Shown: positions 44,996 through 54,141 of the stretch, piece by piece
How the letters are laid out: every line of letters starts with the position of its first letter
Numbering within the stretch: position 1 is the stretch's first letter
Source: Pseudomonadota bacterium
GTDB taxonomy: Bacteria; Pseudomonadota; Gammaproteobacteria; Burkholderiales; Burkholderiaceae_C
Direction of reading: 5' to 3'
Assembly: GCA_018242005.1 (NCBI GenBank)
Contig: JAFECU010000290.1
Span: 1-64,000 of the forward strand
Length of the DNA: 64,000 nucleotides
Program-made: the position numbers and the translations under genes
Notes under the pieces: model-generated
What the model was told of the DNA's origin: nothing
Database searches by the model: none
What the model saw: the letters and a program-made list of their open reading frames with translations, nothing else

Positions 44996-47293
44996 ATGAG
45001 AAAACATATCAATCGCCTGGGCGTGCGCACGGCGGCGGCCTTTACGGCCATGGTCTTTGCCGCCAATGCTGCATGGGCCCTGGCGCCGTTCAAGGTGCAG
45101 GACATCCGCGTGGAGGGCCTGCAGCGCGTGGAGCCCGGCACCGTCTTCGCATCTCTGCCGCTGCGCGTGGGCGACGAGTACAACGACGAGAAGGGCGCCG
45201 CCGCCATCCGAGCGCTGTTTGCGCTGGGCCTGTTCAAGGACGTGCGCCTGGAGGCCTCGGGCAACGTGCTGGTGGTGGTGGTCGAGGAACGCCCGACCAT
45301 CGCCGATGTCGAGTTCGCCGGCACCAAGGAGTTCGACAAGGAACAGCTCAAGAAGGCCATGCGCGATGTGGGCCTGGCCGAGGGGCGCCCCTTCGACAAG
45401 GCGCTGGCCGACCGCGCCGAGCAGGAATTGAAGCGCCAGTACATCAACAAGAGCCTGTACGGCGCCGAGGTAGTGACCACCGTCACGCCCATCGAGCGCA
45501 ACCGCGTCAACCTGACCTTCACCGTGACCGAGGGCGAGCCCGCCAAGATCAAGGACATCCGCATCGTCGGCAACCAGGCCTTCAGCGAGTCCACGCTCAA
45601 GGGCCTGTTCGACCAGGATACGGGCGGCTGGATGAGCTGGTACACCAAGTCCAACCGCTATTCGCGTGCCAAGCTCAATGCCGACCTGGAGACGCTGCGC
45701 TCCTACTACCTGGCGCGCGGCTACATGGAGTTCCGCATCGACTCCACGCAGGTGGCGATCTCGCCTGACAAGCAGGACATCTCCATCACCATCAACGTGA
45801 CCGAGGGCCCGCGCTATGTGGTCTCGGCCGTCAAGCTCGAGGGCAACTACCTCGGCCGCGACGACGAGTTCAAGTCCTTGATCGCCATCCGCCCCGGCGA
45901 GCCCTACAACGCCGACAAGGTGGCAGAAACCACCAAGGCCTTCACCGACCATTTCGGCAATTTTGGCTTTGCCTTTGCCCGCGTGGAGCCCGTGCCCGAG
46001 ATCGACCGCGAGCACAACCGTGTGGCCCTGGTGCTGCGCGCCGACCCCTCGCGCCGCGCCTATGTGCGCCGCATCCAGGTCAGCGGCAACAACCGCACGC
46101 GCGACGCCGTCGTGCGCCGCGAGTTCCGCCAGTACGAGGCCTCCTGGTATGACGGCGACAAGATCAAGCTCTCGCGCGACCGCGTGGACCGCCTGGGCTT
46201 TTTCACCGAGGTCAACGTCGAGACCCAGGAGGTTCCGGGCTCGCCCGACCAGGTGGATCTGATCATCAACGTGGTCGAAAAGCCCACCGGCTCGCTGCAG
46301 TTGGGCGCGGGCTTCTCCAGCGCCGAGAAGGTCGCGCTGTCGTTCGGCATCAAGCAGGAAAACGTCTTCGGCTCGGGCAACTACCTGGGCGTGGACGTCA
46401 ACACCAGCAAGTACCGCCGCACCCTGGTGCTCTCCACCACCGACCCGTATTTCACGCAGGACGGCATCTCCCGGACGCTGGATGTGTACTACCGCTCGGC
46501 CAAGCCCTATCAATACCAGGGCGGCAACTACGAGCTGGTCACGGCGGGTACCAGCGTGCGCTTTGGTGTGCCCTTCAGCGAGACCGACACCGTGTTCTTC
46601 GGCGGCGGCGTCGAGCGGACCAACATCAAGATCGGTACCAACATACCGGCCGCGTATTTGTTGTACATCCAAAACTTTGGCGATACCAGCTGGGGCCTGC
46701 CGCTCACCATCGGCTGGTCGCGTGACGACCGCGACAGCGCCCTGGCGCCCAATTCCGGGCGCTACCAGCGACTGAACACCGAATGGTCGGTGGCCGGCGA
46801 TTCACGCTATGTGCGGGCCAATTACCAGTACCAGCAGTACATACCGCTGAACAAGCAATACACCCTGGCCTTCAACGGCGAGTTGGGCCTGGGCAAGGGC
46901 ATGAACGGACGGGCCTTCCCGGTGTTCAAGAATTTCTATTCGGGTGGCCTGGGCTCGGTGCGCGGCTTCGACCAGGGCACGCTGGGTCCGCGGGACGTGA
47001 CGGGCTCCTCGCTGGGCGGCCCCAAGAAAATCACGCTGAATGCCGAATTCATAGCGCCCGTCCCCGGCGCCGGCAACGACCGCACGCTGCGCTGGTTCGC
47101 CTTCGTCGATGCGGGCAATGTGTTCGGCGAGGACGAGAAGTGGCAGCTGAGCGAACTGCGCGCCTCGGCGGGCCTGGGCTTGAGCTGGATTTCCCCGCTC
47201 GGTCCGCTGCGTCTTGCCTATGCGCAGCCGGTGCGCAGTTTCGCCGGCGATAGAATCCAGAAACTGCAATTCCAGATCGGAACATCCTTCTAA
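44996..47293 (+). CDS. bamA: Outer-membrane protein assembly factor BamA
   Basis: This 765-residue Omp85 protein is the core of the Bam complex. A signal peptide ends near AANAAWA (about residue 28). Five POTRA domains span about residues 29-430 (first: FKVQDIRVEGLQRVEPGTVF). The beta-barrel follows, with the family motif GGLGSVRGFDQGTLGP (the VRGF loop) near residue 655. The last strand ends FQIGTSF, with the terminal Phe. It overlaps skp by one base (TAATG). Confidence 0.96.
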   Translation: MRKHINRLGVRTAAAFTAMVFAANAAWALAPFKVQDIRVEGLQRVEPGTVFASLPLRVGDEYNDEKGAAAIRALFALGLFKDVRLEASGNVLVVVVEERPTIADVEFAGTKEFDKEQLKKAMRDVGLAEGRPFDKALADRAEQELKRQYINKSLYGAEVVTTVTPIERNRVNLTFTVTEGEPAKIKDIRIVGNQAFSESTLKGLFDQDTGGWMSWYTKSNRYSRAKLNADLETLRSYYLARGYMEFRIDSTQVAISPDKQDISITINVTEGPRYVVSAVKLEGNYLGRDDEFKSLIAIRPGEPYNADKVAETTKAFTDHFGNFGFAFARVEPVPEIDREHNRVALVLRADPSRRAYVRRIQVSGNNRTRDAVVRREFRQYEASWYDGDKIKLSRDRVDRLGFFTEVNVETQEVPGSPDQVDLIINVVEKPTGSLQLGAGFSSAEKVALSFGIKQENVFGSGNYLGVDVNTSKYRRTLVLSTTDPYFTQDGISRTLDVYYRSAKPYQYQGGNYELVTAGTSVRFGVPFSETDTVFFGGGVERTNIKIGTNIPAAYLLYIQNFGDTSWGLPLTIGWSRDDRDSALAPNSGRYQRLNTEWSVAGDSRYVRANYQYQQYIPLNKQYTLAFNGELGLGKGMNGRAFPVFKNFYSGGLGSVRGFDQGTLGPRDVTGSSLGGPKKITLNAEFIAPVPGAGNDRTLRWFAFVDAGNVFGEDEKWQLSELRASAGLGLSWISPLGPLRLAYAQPVRSFAGDRIQKLQFQIGTSF

Positions 47294-47817
47294 TGAAATC
47301 CCTTTCCCGCCATATCCCCCTGGTTCTTCTGCTGGGCTCGCTGGCTGCCGCCGTGCCCGCACAGGCCCAGGAATTCAAGGCCGGCTTCGTGAATACCGAC
47401 CGCATCTTCCGCGAGGCCAATACCGCCAAGGCGGCGCAGGCCAAACTGGAGCAGGAGTTCTCCAAGCGCGAGAAGGAACTCGTGGACATGGGCAATACCC
47501 TCAAGAGCGCCACGGAGAAGTTCGAGCGTGAGGCCCCCACCTTGGCCGAGAGCCAGCGTGTCGCGCGCCAGCGCCAATTGGTTGATCAGGACCGCGACTT
47601 CCAGCGCAAGCGCCGTGAGTTCCAGGAAGACCTGGGCGCGCGCAAGAACGAGGAGCTGGGCCAGGTGCTGGAGCGCGCCAACAAGGTCGTCAAGCAGCTC
47701 GCAGAGGCCGAGAAGTACGACGTGATCCTGCAGGAAGCCGTCTACATCAATCCCAAGCATGACATCACCGACAAGGTGATCAAGGCCATGAACGCGGCCG
47801 GCAACACCGGCAAGTAA
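47293..47817 (+). CDS. skp: Periplasmic chaperone Skp (OmpH)
   Basis: This 174-residue chaperone holds unfolded outer-membrane proteins on their way to BamA. A signal peptide ends at VPAQAQ (about residue 25). GFVNTDRIFREANTAKAAQA starts the body domain, and a long helical arm rich in Lys/Glu/Gln follows (REKELVDMG, RDFQRKRREFQEDLGARKNE). The C-terminal strand is YDVILQEAVYINPKHDITD. Confidence 0.93.
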   Translation: MKSLSRHIPLVLLLGSLAAAVPAQAQEFKAGFVNTDRIFREANTAKAAQAKLEQEFSKREKELVDMGNTLKSATEKFEREAPTLAESQRVARQRQLVDQDRDFQRKRREFQEDLGARKNEELGQVLERANKVVKQLAEAEKYDVILQEAVYINPKHDITDKVIKAMNAAGNTGK

Positions 47818-47846
47818 GGCCTCGGCCGTACAAGGGCAGGTAGCGC

Positions 47847-48827
47847 GTGAGCTTGCGACTCGGGCAGATCGTCGATGCACTCGGGGGCAGCCTAGAGGGG
47901 GGCGACAGGAGCACCGAGATCGCGCGTCTGGCGCCGCTGGAGTCGGCCGGCAGCGCCGACTTGGCCTTTCTGAGCAATCCGCGCTACGCGTCACAGCTGG
48001 CCGTCTCCCGTGCGGCCTGCGTCATCGTCGCGCCCGCGATGCGTGCCGCCGCTCTGGCGCGCGGCGCCTGCATCGTCGCGGACCAACCCTATGTCTACTA
48101 TGCACGTGTCACCCAGCTGTGGGCGCGTGCCCTGGGGCTGGGCGCCCAGCCAGGTGTGCATCCCAGTGCCGTCGTCGATGCGCTGGCGCAGGTGCACCCC
48201 ACGGCGTCCATAGGCCCGCTTTGCGTGGTCGAGCGCGGTGCCGTGATTGGCGCGCATACGGTGCTCAAGTCCCGCGTCACCGTGGGCGAGCGCTGTACCG
48301 TGGGCGAGCGCTGCATCCTGCACGCGGGTGTAGTGATAGGGGCAGACGGCTTCGGCTTTGCTCAGCAGCAGGGCGAGTGGGTCAAGATCGAGCAGCTCGG
48401 CGCAGTGCGCATCGGCGACGACGTGGAGATCGGGGCCAATACCTGCGTCGATCGCGGTGCGCTAGACGACACGGTGATCGAGGAGGGCGTCAAGCTCGAC
48501 AACCTCATCCAGATTGCCCACAACGTGCACATAGGCCGGCACACGGCCATGGCTGGCTGCGCCGCAGTGGCGGGCAGCACGCACATCGGCGCGCATTGCA
48601 CCATTGCCGGTGCGGCGCGCATCGTGGGGCATTTGCAATTGGCTGACAATGTGCATGTTTCCACCAGCACGGTGGTCACCCATTCGATCACCAGGCCGGG
48701 GCAGTACACCGGTGTGTTTCCCATGGATGACAACGCGAAGTGGGAAAAGAACGCGGCCACGCTGCGCCAGCTCTACAGGCTGCGCGAACGTGTCAAGGCG
48801 CTGGAACAAACACTCAAGGACGGCTAA
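47847..48827 (+). CDS. lpxD: UDP-3-O-acylglucosamine N-acyltransferase
   Basis: This 326-residue left-handed beta-helix enzyme adds the second 3-hydroxyacyl chain in lipid A synthesis. The N-terminal uridine-binding domain ([29 protein letters not shown]) is followed by hexapeptide repeats. [20 protein letters not shown] contains the catalytic His. A C-terminal helix ends [13 protein letters not shown]. It starts with GTG after a gggcagg site. Confidence 0.95.
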   Translation: MSLRLGQIVDALGGSLEGGDRSTEIARLAPLESAGSADLAFLSNPRYASQLAVSRAACVIVAPAMRAAALARGACIVADQPYVYYARVTQLWARALGLGAQPGVHPSAVVDALAQVHPTASIGPLCVVERGAVIGAHTVLKSRVTVGERCTVGERCILHAGVVIGADGFGFAQQQGEWVKIEQLGAVRIGDDVEIGANTCVDRGALDDTVIEEGVKLDNLIQIAHNVHIGRHTAMAGCAAVAGSTHIGAHCTIAGAARIVGHLQLADNVHVSTSTVVTHSITRPGQYTGVFPMDDNAKWEKNAATLRQLYRLRERVKALEQTLKDG

Positions 48828-48841
48828 GCCGCAATACAACA

Positions 48842-49285
48842 ATGATGGACATTCACGCAATCCTCAAGCAACTGCCGCACCGCTACCCCTTCCTGCTCGT
48901 GGACAAGGTGGTGGAGCTTGAGCGCAATACGCGCATCCGTGCGATCAAGAACGTCACCTTCAACGAGCCCTATTTCACCGGCCATTTCCCGGGGCGCCCG
49001 GTCATGCCAGGCGTGCTCATCCTCGAAGCCCTGGCCCAGGCCGCGGGCCTGCTGGCCTTTGACGCCATGGGGCAGGTGCCGGACGAGAACAACATCTATT
49101 ACTTCGTCGGCATCGACGGCGCACGCTTCAAGCGCCCGGTGGAGCCGGGCGACCAGCTGATTCTGGAGATCACCATCGACCGCGTGCGCGGCGGTGTCTG
49201 GAAGTTCAACGGTGTGGCCCGCGTGGACGATGAGGTGGCCTGCGAGGCGCAGCTCATGTGCACCATGCGCAACGTCGGCGGTTGA
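48842..49285 (+). CDS. fabZ: 3-hydroxyacyl-ACP dehydratase FabZ
   Basis: This 147-residue hot-dog-fold enzyme dehydrates 3-hydroxyacyl-ACP. The active site is [20 protein letters not shown], with the catalytic His (about residue 50) and Glu (about 64). [17 protein letters not shown] is the usual start. Two ATGs are adjacent (48842, 48845). It lies between lpxD and lpxA and balances fatty-acid elongation against lipid A for their shared 3-hydroxyacyl-ACP. Confidence 0.96.
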   Translation: MMDIHAILKQLPHRYPFLLVDKVVELERNTRIRAIKNVTFNEPYFTGHFPGRPVMPGVLILEALAQAAGLLAFDAMGQVPDENNIYYFVGIDGARFKRPVEPGDQLILEITIDRVRGGVWKFNGVARVDDEVACEAQLMCTMRNVGG

Positions 49286-49295
49286 AGCGCGGCCC

Positions 49296-50084
49296 GTGAG
49301 CAACATTCACGTCACGGCCATCATCACCCCGGGGGCCGAAATCGACCCCAGCGCGACGGTGGGGCCCTACGCGGTCATTGGCGCGCATGTGCGCATTGGC
49401 GCGCGCACCAGCGTGGGCTCGCATTGCGTGATCGAGGGGCATACCACCATTGGCGCAGACAACCGCATCTTCCAGTTCGCCTCGCTGGGCGCTGCGCCGC
49501 AGGACAAGAAGTACGCGGGCGAGCCCACGCGCCTGGTGATTGGCGATCGCAACACCATCCGCGAGTTCTGCACCTTCAACACCGGCACCGTGCAGGATCG
49601 GGGCGAAACACGCGTGGGCGACGACAACTGGATCATGGCCTACGTGCACATCGCGCACGACTGCGTGGTGGGCAATCAGGTCATCCTGGCGAACAACGCC
49701 ACGCTGGCCGGCCATGTGCATGTGGGCGATCAGGTCATCATCGGCGGGCTCACGGGCGTGCACCAGTATTCGCGCATCGGCGCCCATGCCATGGCGGGCT
49801 TTGCCAGCCATGTCTCGCAGGACGTGCCACCCTTCATGATGGTGGACGGCAACCCCCTGGCCGTGCGCGGCATGAACCTCGAGGGCCTGCGCCGCCGGGG
49901 TTTTTCGGCCCAGCGCGTGGCCGCGCTCAAGCAGGCCTATCGTCTGCTCTACCGCCAGGGCCTGACGCTGGAGGCCGCGCTGTCGGCCATGGCCGAGCTG
50001 CCGCAGTCGCACCCCGAGGCCGCAGGCGACGTCGCACTGCTGTGCGATTTCATCGCGGCATCGCGGCGTGGCATTGCCCGCTGA
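49296..50084 (+). CDS. lpxA: UDP-N-acetylglucosamine O-acyltransferase
   Basis: This 262-residue trimeric beta-helix enzyme performs the first step of lipid A synthesis. Hexapeptide repeats run from residue 6 ([20 protein letters not shown]). The catalytic His lies in [18 protein letters not shown] (about residue 125). [20 protein letters not shown] leads into the C-terminal helices. The start is GTG 49296, 10 bases after fabZ. Confidence 0.95.
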   Translation: MSNIHVTAIITPGAEIDPSATVGPYAVIGAHVRIGARTSVGSHCVIEGHTTIGADNRIFQFASLGAAPQDKKYAGEPTRLVIGDRNTIREFCTFNTGTVQDRGETRVGDDNWIMAYVHIAHDCVVGNQVILANNATLAGHVHVGDQVIIGGLTGVHQYSRIGAHAMAGFASHVSQDVPPFMMVDGNPLAVRGMNLEGLRRRGFSAQRVAALKQAYRLLYRQGLTLEAALSAMAELPQSHPEAAGDVALLCDFIAASRRGIAR

Positions 50085-50100
50085 CCGGCAGCCTGGCGCA

Positions 50101-51258
50101 ATGCAGTCACGCTCGCCCAGCGTTGCCATGGTGGCCGGCGAAACGTCGGGCGATCTGCTTGCCGGCCTGCTGCTCGACGGCCTGCGTGCCCAATGGCCGG
50201 ACGTAACCGGCATGGGCATCGGCGGGCCGCGCATGCAGGAGCGCGGCTTTGACGCCTGGTGGCCCAGCGAGCGACTGGCCGTGCATGGCTACAGCATCGA
50301 GCTGGTGCGGCGCCTGCTGGGCATCCTCAAAATCCGCAGGCAACTGCGCGCGCGACTGCTGGCCGACAGGCCCGATGTGTTCATAGGCGTGGACGCGCCC
50401 GACTTCAACCTGGGGCTCGAAGCCGACCTGCGCGCCGCCGGCGTCAAGACCGTGCACTTCGTCTGCCCGTCGATCTGGGCCTGGCGCGCCGACCGGGTGG
50501 ACAAGATCCGTGCCAGCGCCGACCATGTGCTGTGCATCTTCCCGTTCGAGCCCGAACTGCTCGCGCGCCACGGCATCGCCGCCACCTACGTGGGGCATCC
50601 GCTTGCCAGCGTCATTCCCATGCGGCCCGACCGCGCGGCCGCGCGCGCCCGGCTGGGCCTGGCGGGCGGGGATGAGGTGCTGGCCATTCTGCCGGGCAGC
50701 CGATCGGCCGAGGTGGCCTACATCGCAAAACCATTCTTTCTGGCCGCAGCGCTTATCAGACAAGCGCGGCCAGCTATCAAAATGGTGGTGCCGGCCGTGC
50801 CCGCACAGCGCGCGCGCATCGAGCAGATCGCGCGCGAATGTGGCGTGCAGGACAGCATCACCATCGTCACCGGACAGTCGCACCAGGTGCTGGCCGCCTG
50901 CGACGTGACGCTCATCGCCAGCGGCACGGCCACGCTGGAGGCGGCGCTGTTCAAGCGGCCGATGGTGATTGCCTACCACATGCATCCGATCAGCTGGCGC
51001 CTTATGCGGCGCAAGCAGCTGCAGCCCTGGGTGGGCCTGCCCAACATCCTGTGCCGTGACTTCGTCGTGCCCGAGCTGCTGCAGGACGCCGCCAGCCCTC
51101 AGGCCCTGGCTGCCGCCGTGCAGCAATGGCTGGACGCGCCCACCCAAGACCCCGCGCGCCTTGCGCGCCTGACGCAGCGCTTCACGGCACTGCATGAAGA
51201 TTTGCTGCGCGACACCCCGCGCCTGGCCGCCGATGCCATCCGAAAAATCCTTTCCTGA
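50101..51258 (+). CDS. lpxB: Lipid-A-disaccharide synthase
   Basis: This 385-residue GT-B glycosyltransferase joins lipid X and UDP-diacylglucosamine. Hallmarks are [15 protein letters not shown] (residues 8-22), [42 protein letters not shown] and [20 protein letters not shown] copy of the dispersed element covers residues about 209-227 ([19 protein letters not shown]). As far as I can align from memory it does not lengthen the protein. ATG 50101 is preferred over a GTG at 50068 that overlaps lpxA. Confidence 0.95.
   Translation: MQSRSPSVAMVAGETSGDLLAGLLLDGLRAQWPDVTGMGIGGPRMQERGFDAWWPSERLAVHGYSIELVRRLLGILKIRRQLRARLLADRPDVFIGVDAPDFNLGLEADLRAAGVKTVHFVCPSIWAWRADRVDKIRASADHVLCIFPFEPELLARHGIAATYVGHPLASVIPMRPDRAAARARLGLAGGDEVLAILPGSRSAEVAYIAKPFFLAAALIRQARPAIKMVVPAVPAQRARIEQIARECGVQDSITIVTGQSHQVLAACDVTLIASGTATLEAALFKRPMVIAYHMHPISWRLMRRKQLQPWVGLPNILCRDFVVPELLQDAASPQALAAAVQQWLDAPTQDPARLARLTQRFTALHEDLLRDTPRLAADAIRKILS
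50725..50783 (-). repeat. Dispersed 50-base element, copy 10 (inside lpxB)
   Basis: On the minus strand: TTTGATAGCTGGCCGCGCTT, a 6-base spacer, AAGCGCTGCGGCCAGAAAG. It is one of the best-preserved copies and lies in frame within lpxB between LPGSRSAEV and VVPAVPAQR. Confidence 0.65.
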
Positions 51259-51865
51259 GCAGGCCCGCTTTGACTGGCATGCCGGCGGCCTGGTCGCCGG
51301 CGTGGACGAGGCCGGCCGTGGCCCCCTGGCGGGGCCCGTGGTGGCGGCCGCGGTCATTCTGGACGAACTGCAGCCCATTGCCGGCCTGGCCGACTCCAAG
51401 ACCCTGAGCGCGGCGCGGCGCGAGCGCCTGTTTGACGAAATCCGCGCCAAGGCCCTGTGCTGCAGCATTGCCGAGGCCAGCGTCGAGGAGATCGACCGCC
51501 TCAACATCCTTCAGGCCACTATGCTGGCCATGCGCCGCGCCGTGCAGGGGCTGCGCCTCAAGCCCCGGCTGGTGCTGGTGGACGGCAACCGCCTGCCGCA
51601 GCTCGATACGCCGGCCGAGGCCATCGTCAAGGGCGATGCGCGCGTGGCGGCGATCTCGGCGGCCTCCATCCTGGCCAAGGTCACGCGCGACCGCTGGTGC
51701 GCCGAACTGCACGCGCAGTACCCGCAGTATGGCTTTGCCGGCCACAAGGGCTATGGCACGGCCGAACATTTGGCGGCTTTGCAGGCGCACGGCGCCTGTC
51801 CGCAGCACCGCCGCTCCTTTGCCCCGGTCACGCGTGCCCTCGAGGCCGCGCCCGCACGCCCATGA
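51233..51865 (+). CDS. rnhB: Ribonuclease HII
   Basis: This 210-residue enzyme nicks RNA-DNA hybrids and removes single ribonucleotides from DNA. The catalytic signature [19 protein letters not shown] starts near residue 21. Other acidic residues lie in LADSKTLS and VDGNRLP, and [21 protein letters not shown] is the conserved helix (about residues 124-144). ATG 51233 overlaps the end of lpxB by 26 bases. The lpxB-rnhB-methyltransferase order is common in betaproteobacteria. Confidence 0.94.
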   Translation: MPSEKSFPEQARFDWHAGGLVAGVDEAGRGPLAGPVVAAAVILDELQPIAGLADSKTLSAARRERLFDEIRAKALCCSIAEASVEEIDRLNILQATMLAMRRAVQGLRLKPRLVLVDGNRLPQLDTPAEAIVKGDARVAAISAASILAKVTRDRWCAELHAQYPQYGFAGHKGYGTAEHLAALQAHGACPQHRRSFAPVTRALEAAPARP

Positions 51866-52635
51866 CTGCCCAGCCCACCGTCATCCATTCGCGCGACAAC
51901 GCGCTGCTCAAGGACTTGCGCCGCCTGTCGCAGGACAGCACGGCCTACCGCAAGCAGGGCCGCGTGTGGCTGGAGGGTGACCACCTGTGCAGCGCCGCGC
52001 TGGCGCGAGGGCAGCGCCCGGCCATGGCGGTTTTTTCTGAGTCTTTTTGGCCTCTTGCGCCTATCCAATATACGCAATCAGCTCCTAAAAACATAGTTGT
52101 TTCTGATGTGCTGTGGCGCGACATCAGTGGCCTGGAGTCGCCCGCGCGCATGGGCTTCGTGCTTGCGCTGCCCGCCGATCAGGGGCTGGACGCGCAGGCG
52201 CCCACGGTGGTGCTCGACCGCCTGCAGGATGCGGGCAACGTCGGCTCCATCCTGCGCAGCGCCTCGGCCTTCGGCTTTACGCAGATCGCGGCGCTCAAGG
52301 GTACGGCGGCGCTGTGGTCGGTCAAGGTGCTGCGCGCTGGCATGGGTGCGCATTTCGCGTTGCGCCTGGTGGAAGGGCTGGAGCTGGCGGACATCGACGG
52401 CCTGGCCGTGCCGCTTCTGGCCACGAGCTCGCACCAGGGCGACTGGCTGCACCACGCCCGGCTGCCCTGGCCCTGCGGCTGGATCATGGGCCACGAAGGG
52501 CAGGGTGTCTCGGCCGCGCTGCAGCAGCGTGCGTGCCAGCATATCCGCATTGCCCAGCCGGGTGGCGAGGAGTCGCTCAACGTCGGTGCCGCCGCCGCCA
52601 TCTGCCTGCACGCGAGTGCAGCGGCGCGGGGCTGA
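51862..52635 (+). CDS. TrmH/SpoU-family RNA 2'-O-methyltransferase
   Basis: This 257-residue trefoil-knot methyltransferase probably modifies rRNA (RlmB-like). The N-terminal substrate-binding region reads [21 protein letters not shown]. The SPOUT motifs are motif 1 [17 protein letters not shown] (about residues 122-138), motif 2 [12 protein letters not shown] and motif 3 [15 protein letters not shown]. Residues 57-75 ([19 protein letters not shown]) coincide with an AT-rich copy of the dispersed element. It overlaps rnhB by four bases (ATGA). The exact target nucleotide is not known. Confidence 0.9.
   Translation: MTAQPTVIHSRDNALLKDLRRLSQDSTAYRKQGRVWLEGDHLCSAALARGQRPAMAVFSESFWPLAPIQYTQSAPKNIVVSDVLWRDISGLESPARMGFVLALPADQGLDAQAPTVVLDRLQDAGNVGSILRSASAFGFTQIAALKGTAALWSVKVLRAGMGAHFALRLVEGLELADIDGLAVPLLATSSHQGDWLHHARLPWPCGWIMGHEGQGVSAALQQRACQHIRIAQPGGEESLNVGAAAAICLHASAAARG
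52040..52092 (-). repeat. Dispersed 50-base element, copy 11 (inside the rRNA methyltransferase gene)
   Basis: On the minus strand: TAGGAGCTGATTGCGTATA, spacer, AGGCGCAAGAGGCCAAAAAG. The segment is strikingly AT-rich compared with the codons around it and is in frame. Confidence 0.55.
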
Positions 52636-52735
52636 ACCGCGGCAAGGCGCAGGGATTTGCCCGCTGGCGTATGCCGGCAGAATCGAGTTCCCCGGGGCAT
52701 GCGCTGTCCCGGGCGGTCCTGGTGCCGCCGCTTCA

Positions 52736-52918
52736 TGGCCTGCATGGGGGCGCGGCTTCTGAGCGCCGACTGTGGCCGTTGTTGGCGCTGTACGAGGCCA
52801 ACTCGTCGCGCATGAAGTTGCGCGCATGCTCGGTGCGCAAGCCAGTCCAGGGCACGGTGGTGCTCCGGGCGCTGGCCGCGTCGTCGATGGAGCAATCGGA
52901 CGGCCCGAAGCTCCCGAG
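52736..52918 (-). pseudogene. Decayed EVE-domain (YTH-like fold) gene fragment
   Basis: The 312-base gap between the methyltransferase and the GlsB-like gene holds a 61-codon open stretch without a start on the minus strand. It reads SDCSIDDAASARSTTVPWTG and continues LRTEHARNFMRDELASYSAN. This matches the N-terminal block of EVE-domain proteins (recalled pattern: KSEPxxFSIDDL, then W-x-G-V-R-N-Y-Q-A-R-N-F-M-R-D). Only about 45 of the usual 150 residues are recognisable. The start, the rest of the domain and the conserved NYQ (here TEH) are lost. A TGA stands directly upstream. It is a dead remnant. Confidence 0.6.
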
Positions 52919-52947
52919 TCAGCCGCAGGGCGCGTCGTCGGGCCGGG

Positions 52948-53199
52948 TCATGACTTGCGCTGCAGCAGGTCGTAGAGCACCAGCAGCGCGATGGCTCCGA
53001 CGACGGAGCCAATCCACCCCGCCGTCTCGCCCTGTTCATACCAGTTCATGGCAACACCCACGTAGGTGGCCACCAAGGAGCCCGCGACGCCCAGCAGCAT
53101 GGTCATGAGCCAGCCGAGCCGGTCGTCGCCGGGTTTGATGGCGCGTGCCAGCAGGCCGACGATCAGTCCGGTCAGCACGATACCGAGAAAATTCATCAT
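52948..53199 (-). CDS. GlsB/YeaQ/YmgE family membrane protein
   Basis: This 83-residue protein has three hydrophobic spans: FLGIVLTGLIVGLLARAI, LMTMLLGVAGSLVATYVGVA and GWIGSVVGAIALLVLYDLL. The family GLLARAIKPGDD-x-x-G-W loop lies between the first two. These transglycosylase-associated / stress-response proteins are common and of unclear function. The start MMNFLG at 53199 has AAGGTG eight bases upstream. Confidence 0.85.
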   Translation of the reverse strand: MMNFLGIVLTGLIVGLLARAIKPGDDRLGWLMTMLLGVAGSLVATYVGVAMNWYEQGETAGWIGSVVGAIALLVLYDLLQRKS

Positions 53200-53365
53200 G
53201 AAGATGCACCTTTCGCAGGCACGAGCGGACATGCCCTGGGCGTGTGAGAGCCCACTGTAGGCCCGTGCCCGCGCGGCTGCGTGTCGGACAAGCCCACATC
53301 CGCGTGGAGTCCAAAGCAAACCGGCCGCTACATGGCGGCCGGTGGTGGGAAGGGGCGGCTTCGGG

Positions 53366-53920
53366 TCAGCGCTGCGCCGAGGCGGAGATGGCGGACGCCG
53401 CGTCGCCCTCGTCCTGCAGCACGCGGCGGGCGCCATTGAAGCGGCGCTGCCAGTACGAGGCGCCCATGTCCTCCACGCGCACCTGTGCGCCCGAGCGCGG
53501 TGCGTGGATGAACTTGCCGTCGCCCAGGTAGATGCCCACATGGCTGAAGGCACGGCGCATGGTGTTGAAGAACACCAGGTCACCCGGTTGCAGATCCTTC
53601 TTGTCGATGACTTCGGTGGCGGCGGCCTGCTCGTTGGCGCGGCGCGGCAGCACCATGCCCTTGGCCTGCTCGTAAATGGCGCGCACGAAGCCGCTGCAGT
53701 CAAAACCCGTTTCCACGCTGTTGCCGCCACGGCGATAGGGCACGCCGATGAAGCCCATGGCCGTGGAAATCAGGCTCGAGGTGCGGTCCGCGACACTGTG
53801 GCGCATTTCCTGCAATTGCACGATCAGGCCGCGTTCGGCCAGCATGCGTTCCATGTCGTCGGCGGGTGCCGCGTAAGCATTCGCGCAGAAAAGTAACAAG
53901 AAGAAAACACGACGAAACAT
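53366..53920 (-). CDS. NlpC/P60 family (C40) cell-wall hydrolase
   Basis: This 184-residue exported peptidase cuts peptidoglycan stem peptides. A short signal peptide (RRVFFLLLFCANAYA, residues 3-17) is followed by a linker and the C40 domain. The catalytic Cys is in ETGFDCSGFVRAIY (about residues 79-92), His in FSHVGIYLGDGKFIHAP and a third polar residue after it. ATG 53920 is chosen for the signal peptide; a longer in-frame start exists 22 codons upstream. It diverges from mdtD across 221 bases. Confidence 0.88.
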   Translation of the reverse strand: MFRRVFFLLLFCANAYAAPADDMERMLAERGLIVQLQEMRHSVADRTSSLISTAMGFIGVPYRRGGNSVETGFDCSGFVRAIYEQAKGMVLPRRANEQAAATEVIDKKDLQPGDLVFFNTMRRAFSHVGIYLGDGKFIHAPRSGAQVRVEDMGASYWQRRFNGARRVLQDEGDAASAISASAQR

Positions 53921-54088
53921 GGAGCGCGAGCGTACCACGGGACTGGCCAAACCTGTTAGCCAGACTGTCGCAAATTGTTGATTCATTTCAATTTCAATCG
54001 ATGGCGGCAGTCCATAGGTGTTGACTTACGAGCGCGATAGCGGTTAGCAATGCCGTAGAACTTGGTAGTGTTCGCCTGATGGCGCATT

Positions 54089-54108
54089 CCGCCTGCGGGG
54101 GCAGGCGG
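54089..54108 (+). other. Perfect hairpin in the mdtD leader
   Basis: CCGCCTGC at 54089-54096 pairs with GCAGGCGG at 54101-54108 around four G residues, 34 bases before the start codon. There is no T tract. It may stabilise the mRNA or bind a regulator. A TTGACT at 54021 is a possible -35 box, but no good -10 follows. Confidence 0.35.
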
Positions 54109-54141
54109 GCCGGCCCGGTGGCACACTTGCGGTTTACCGAC

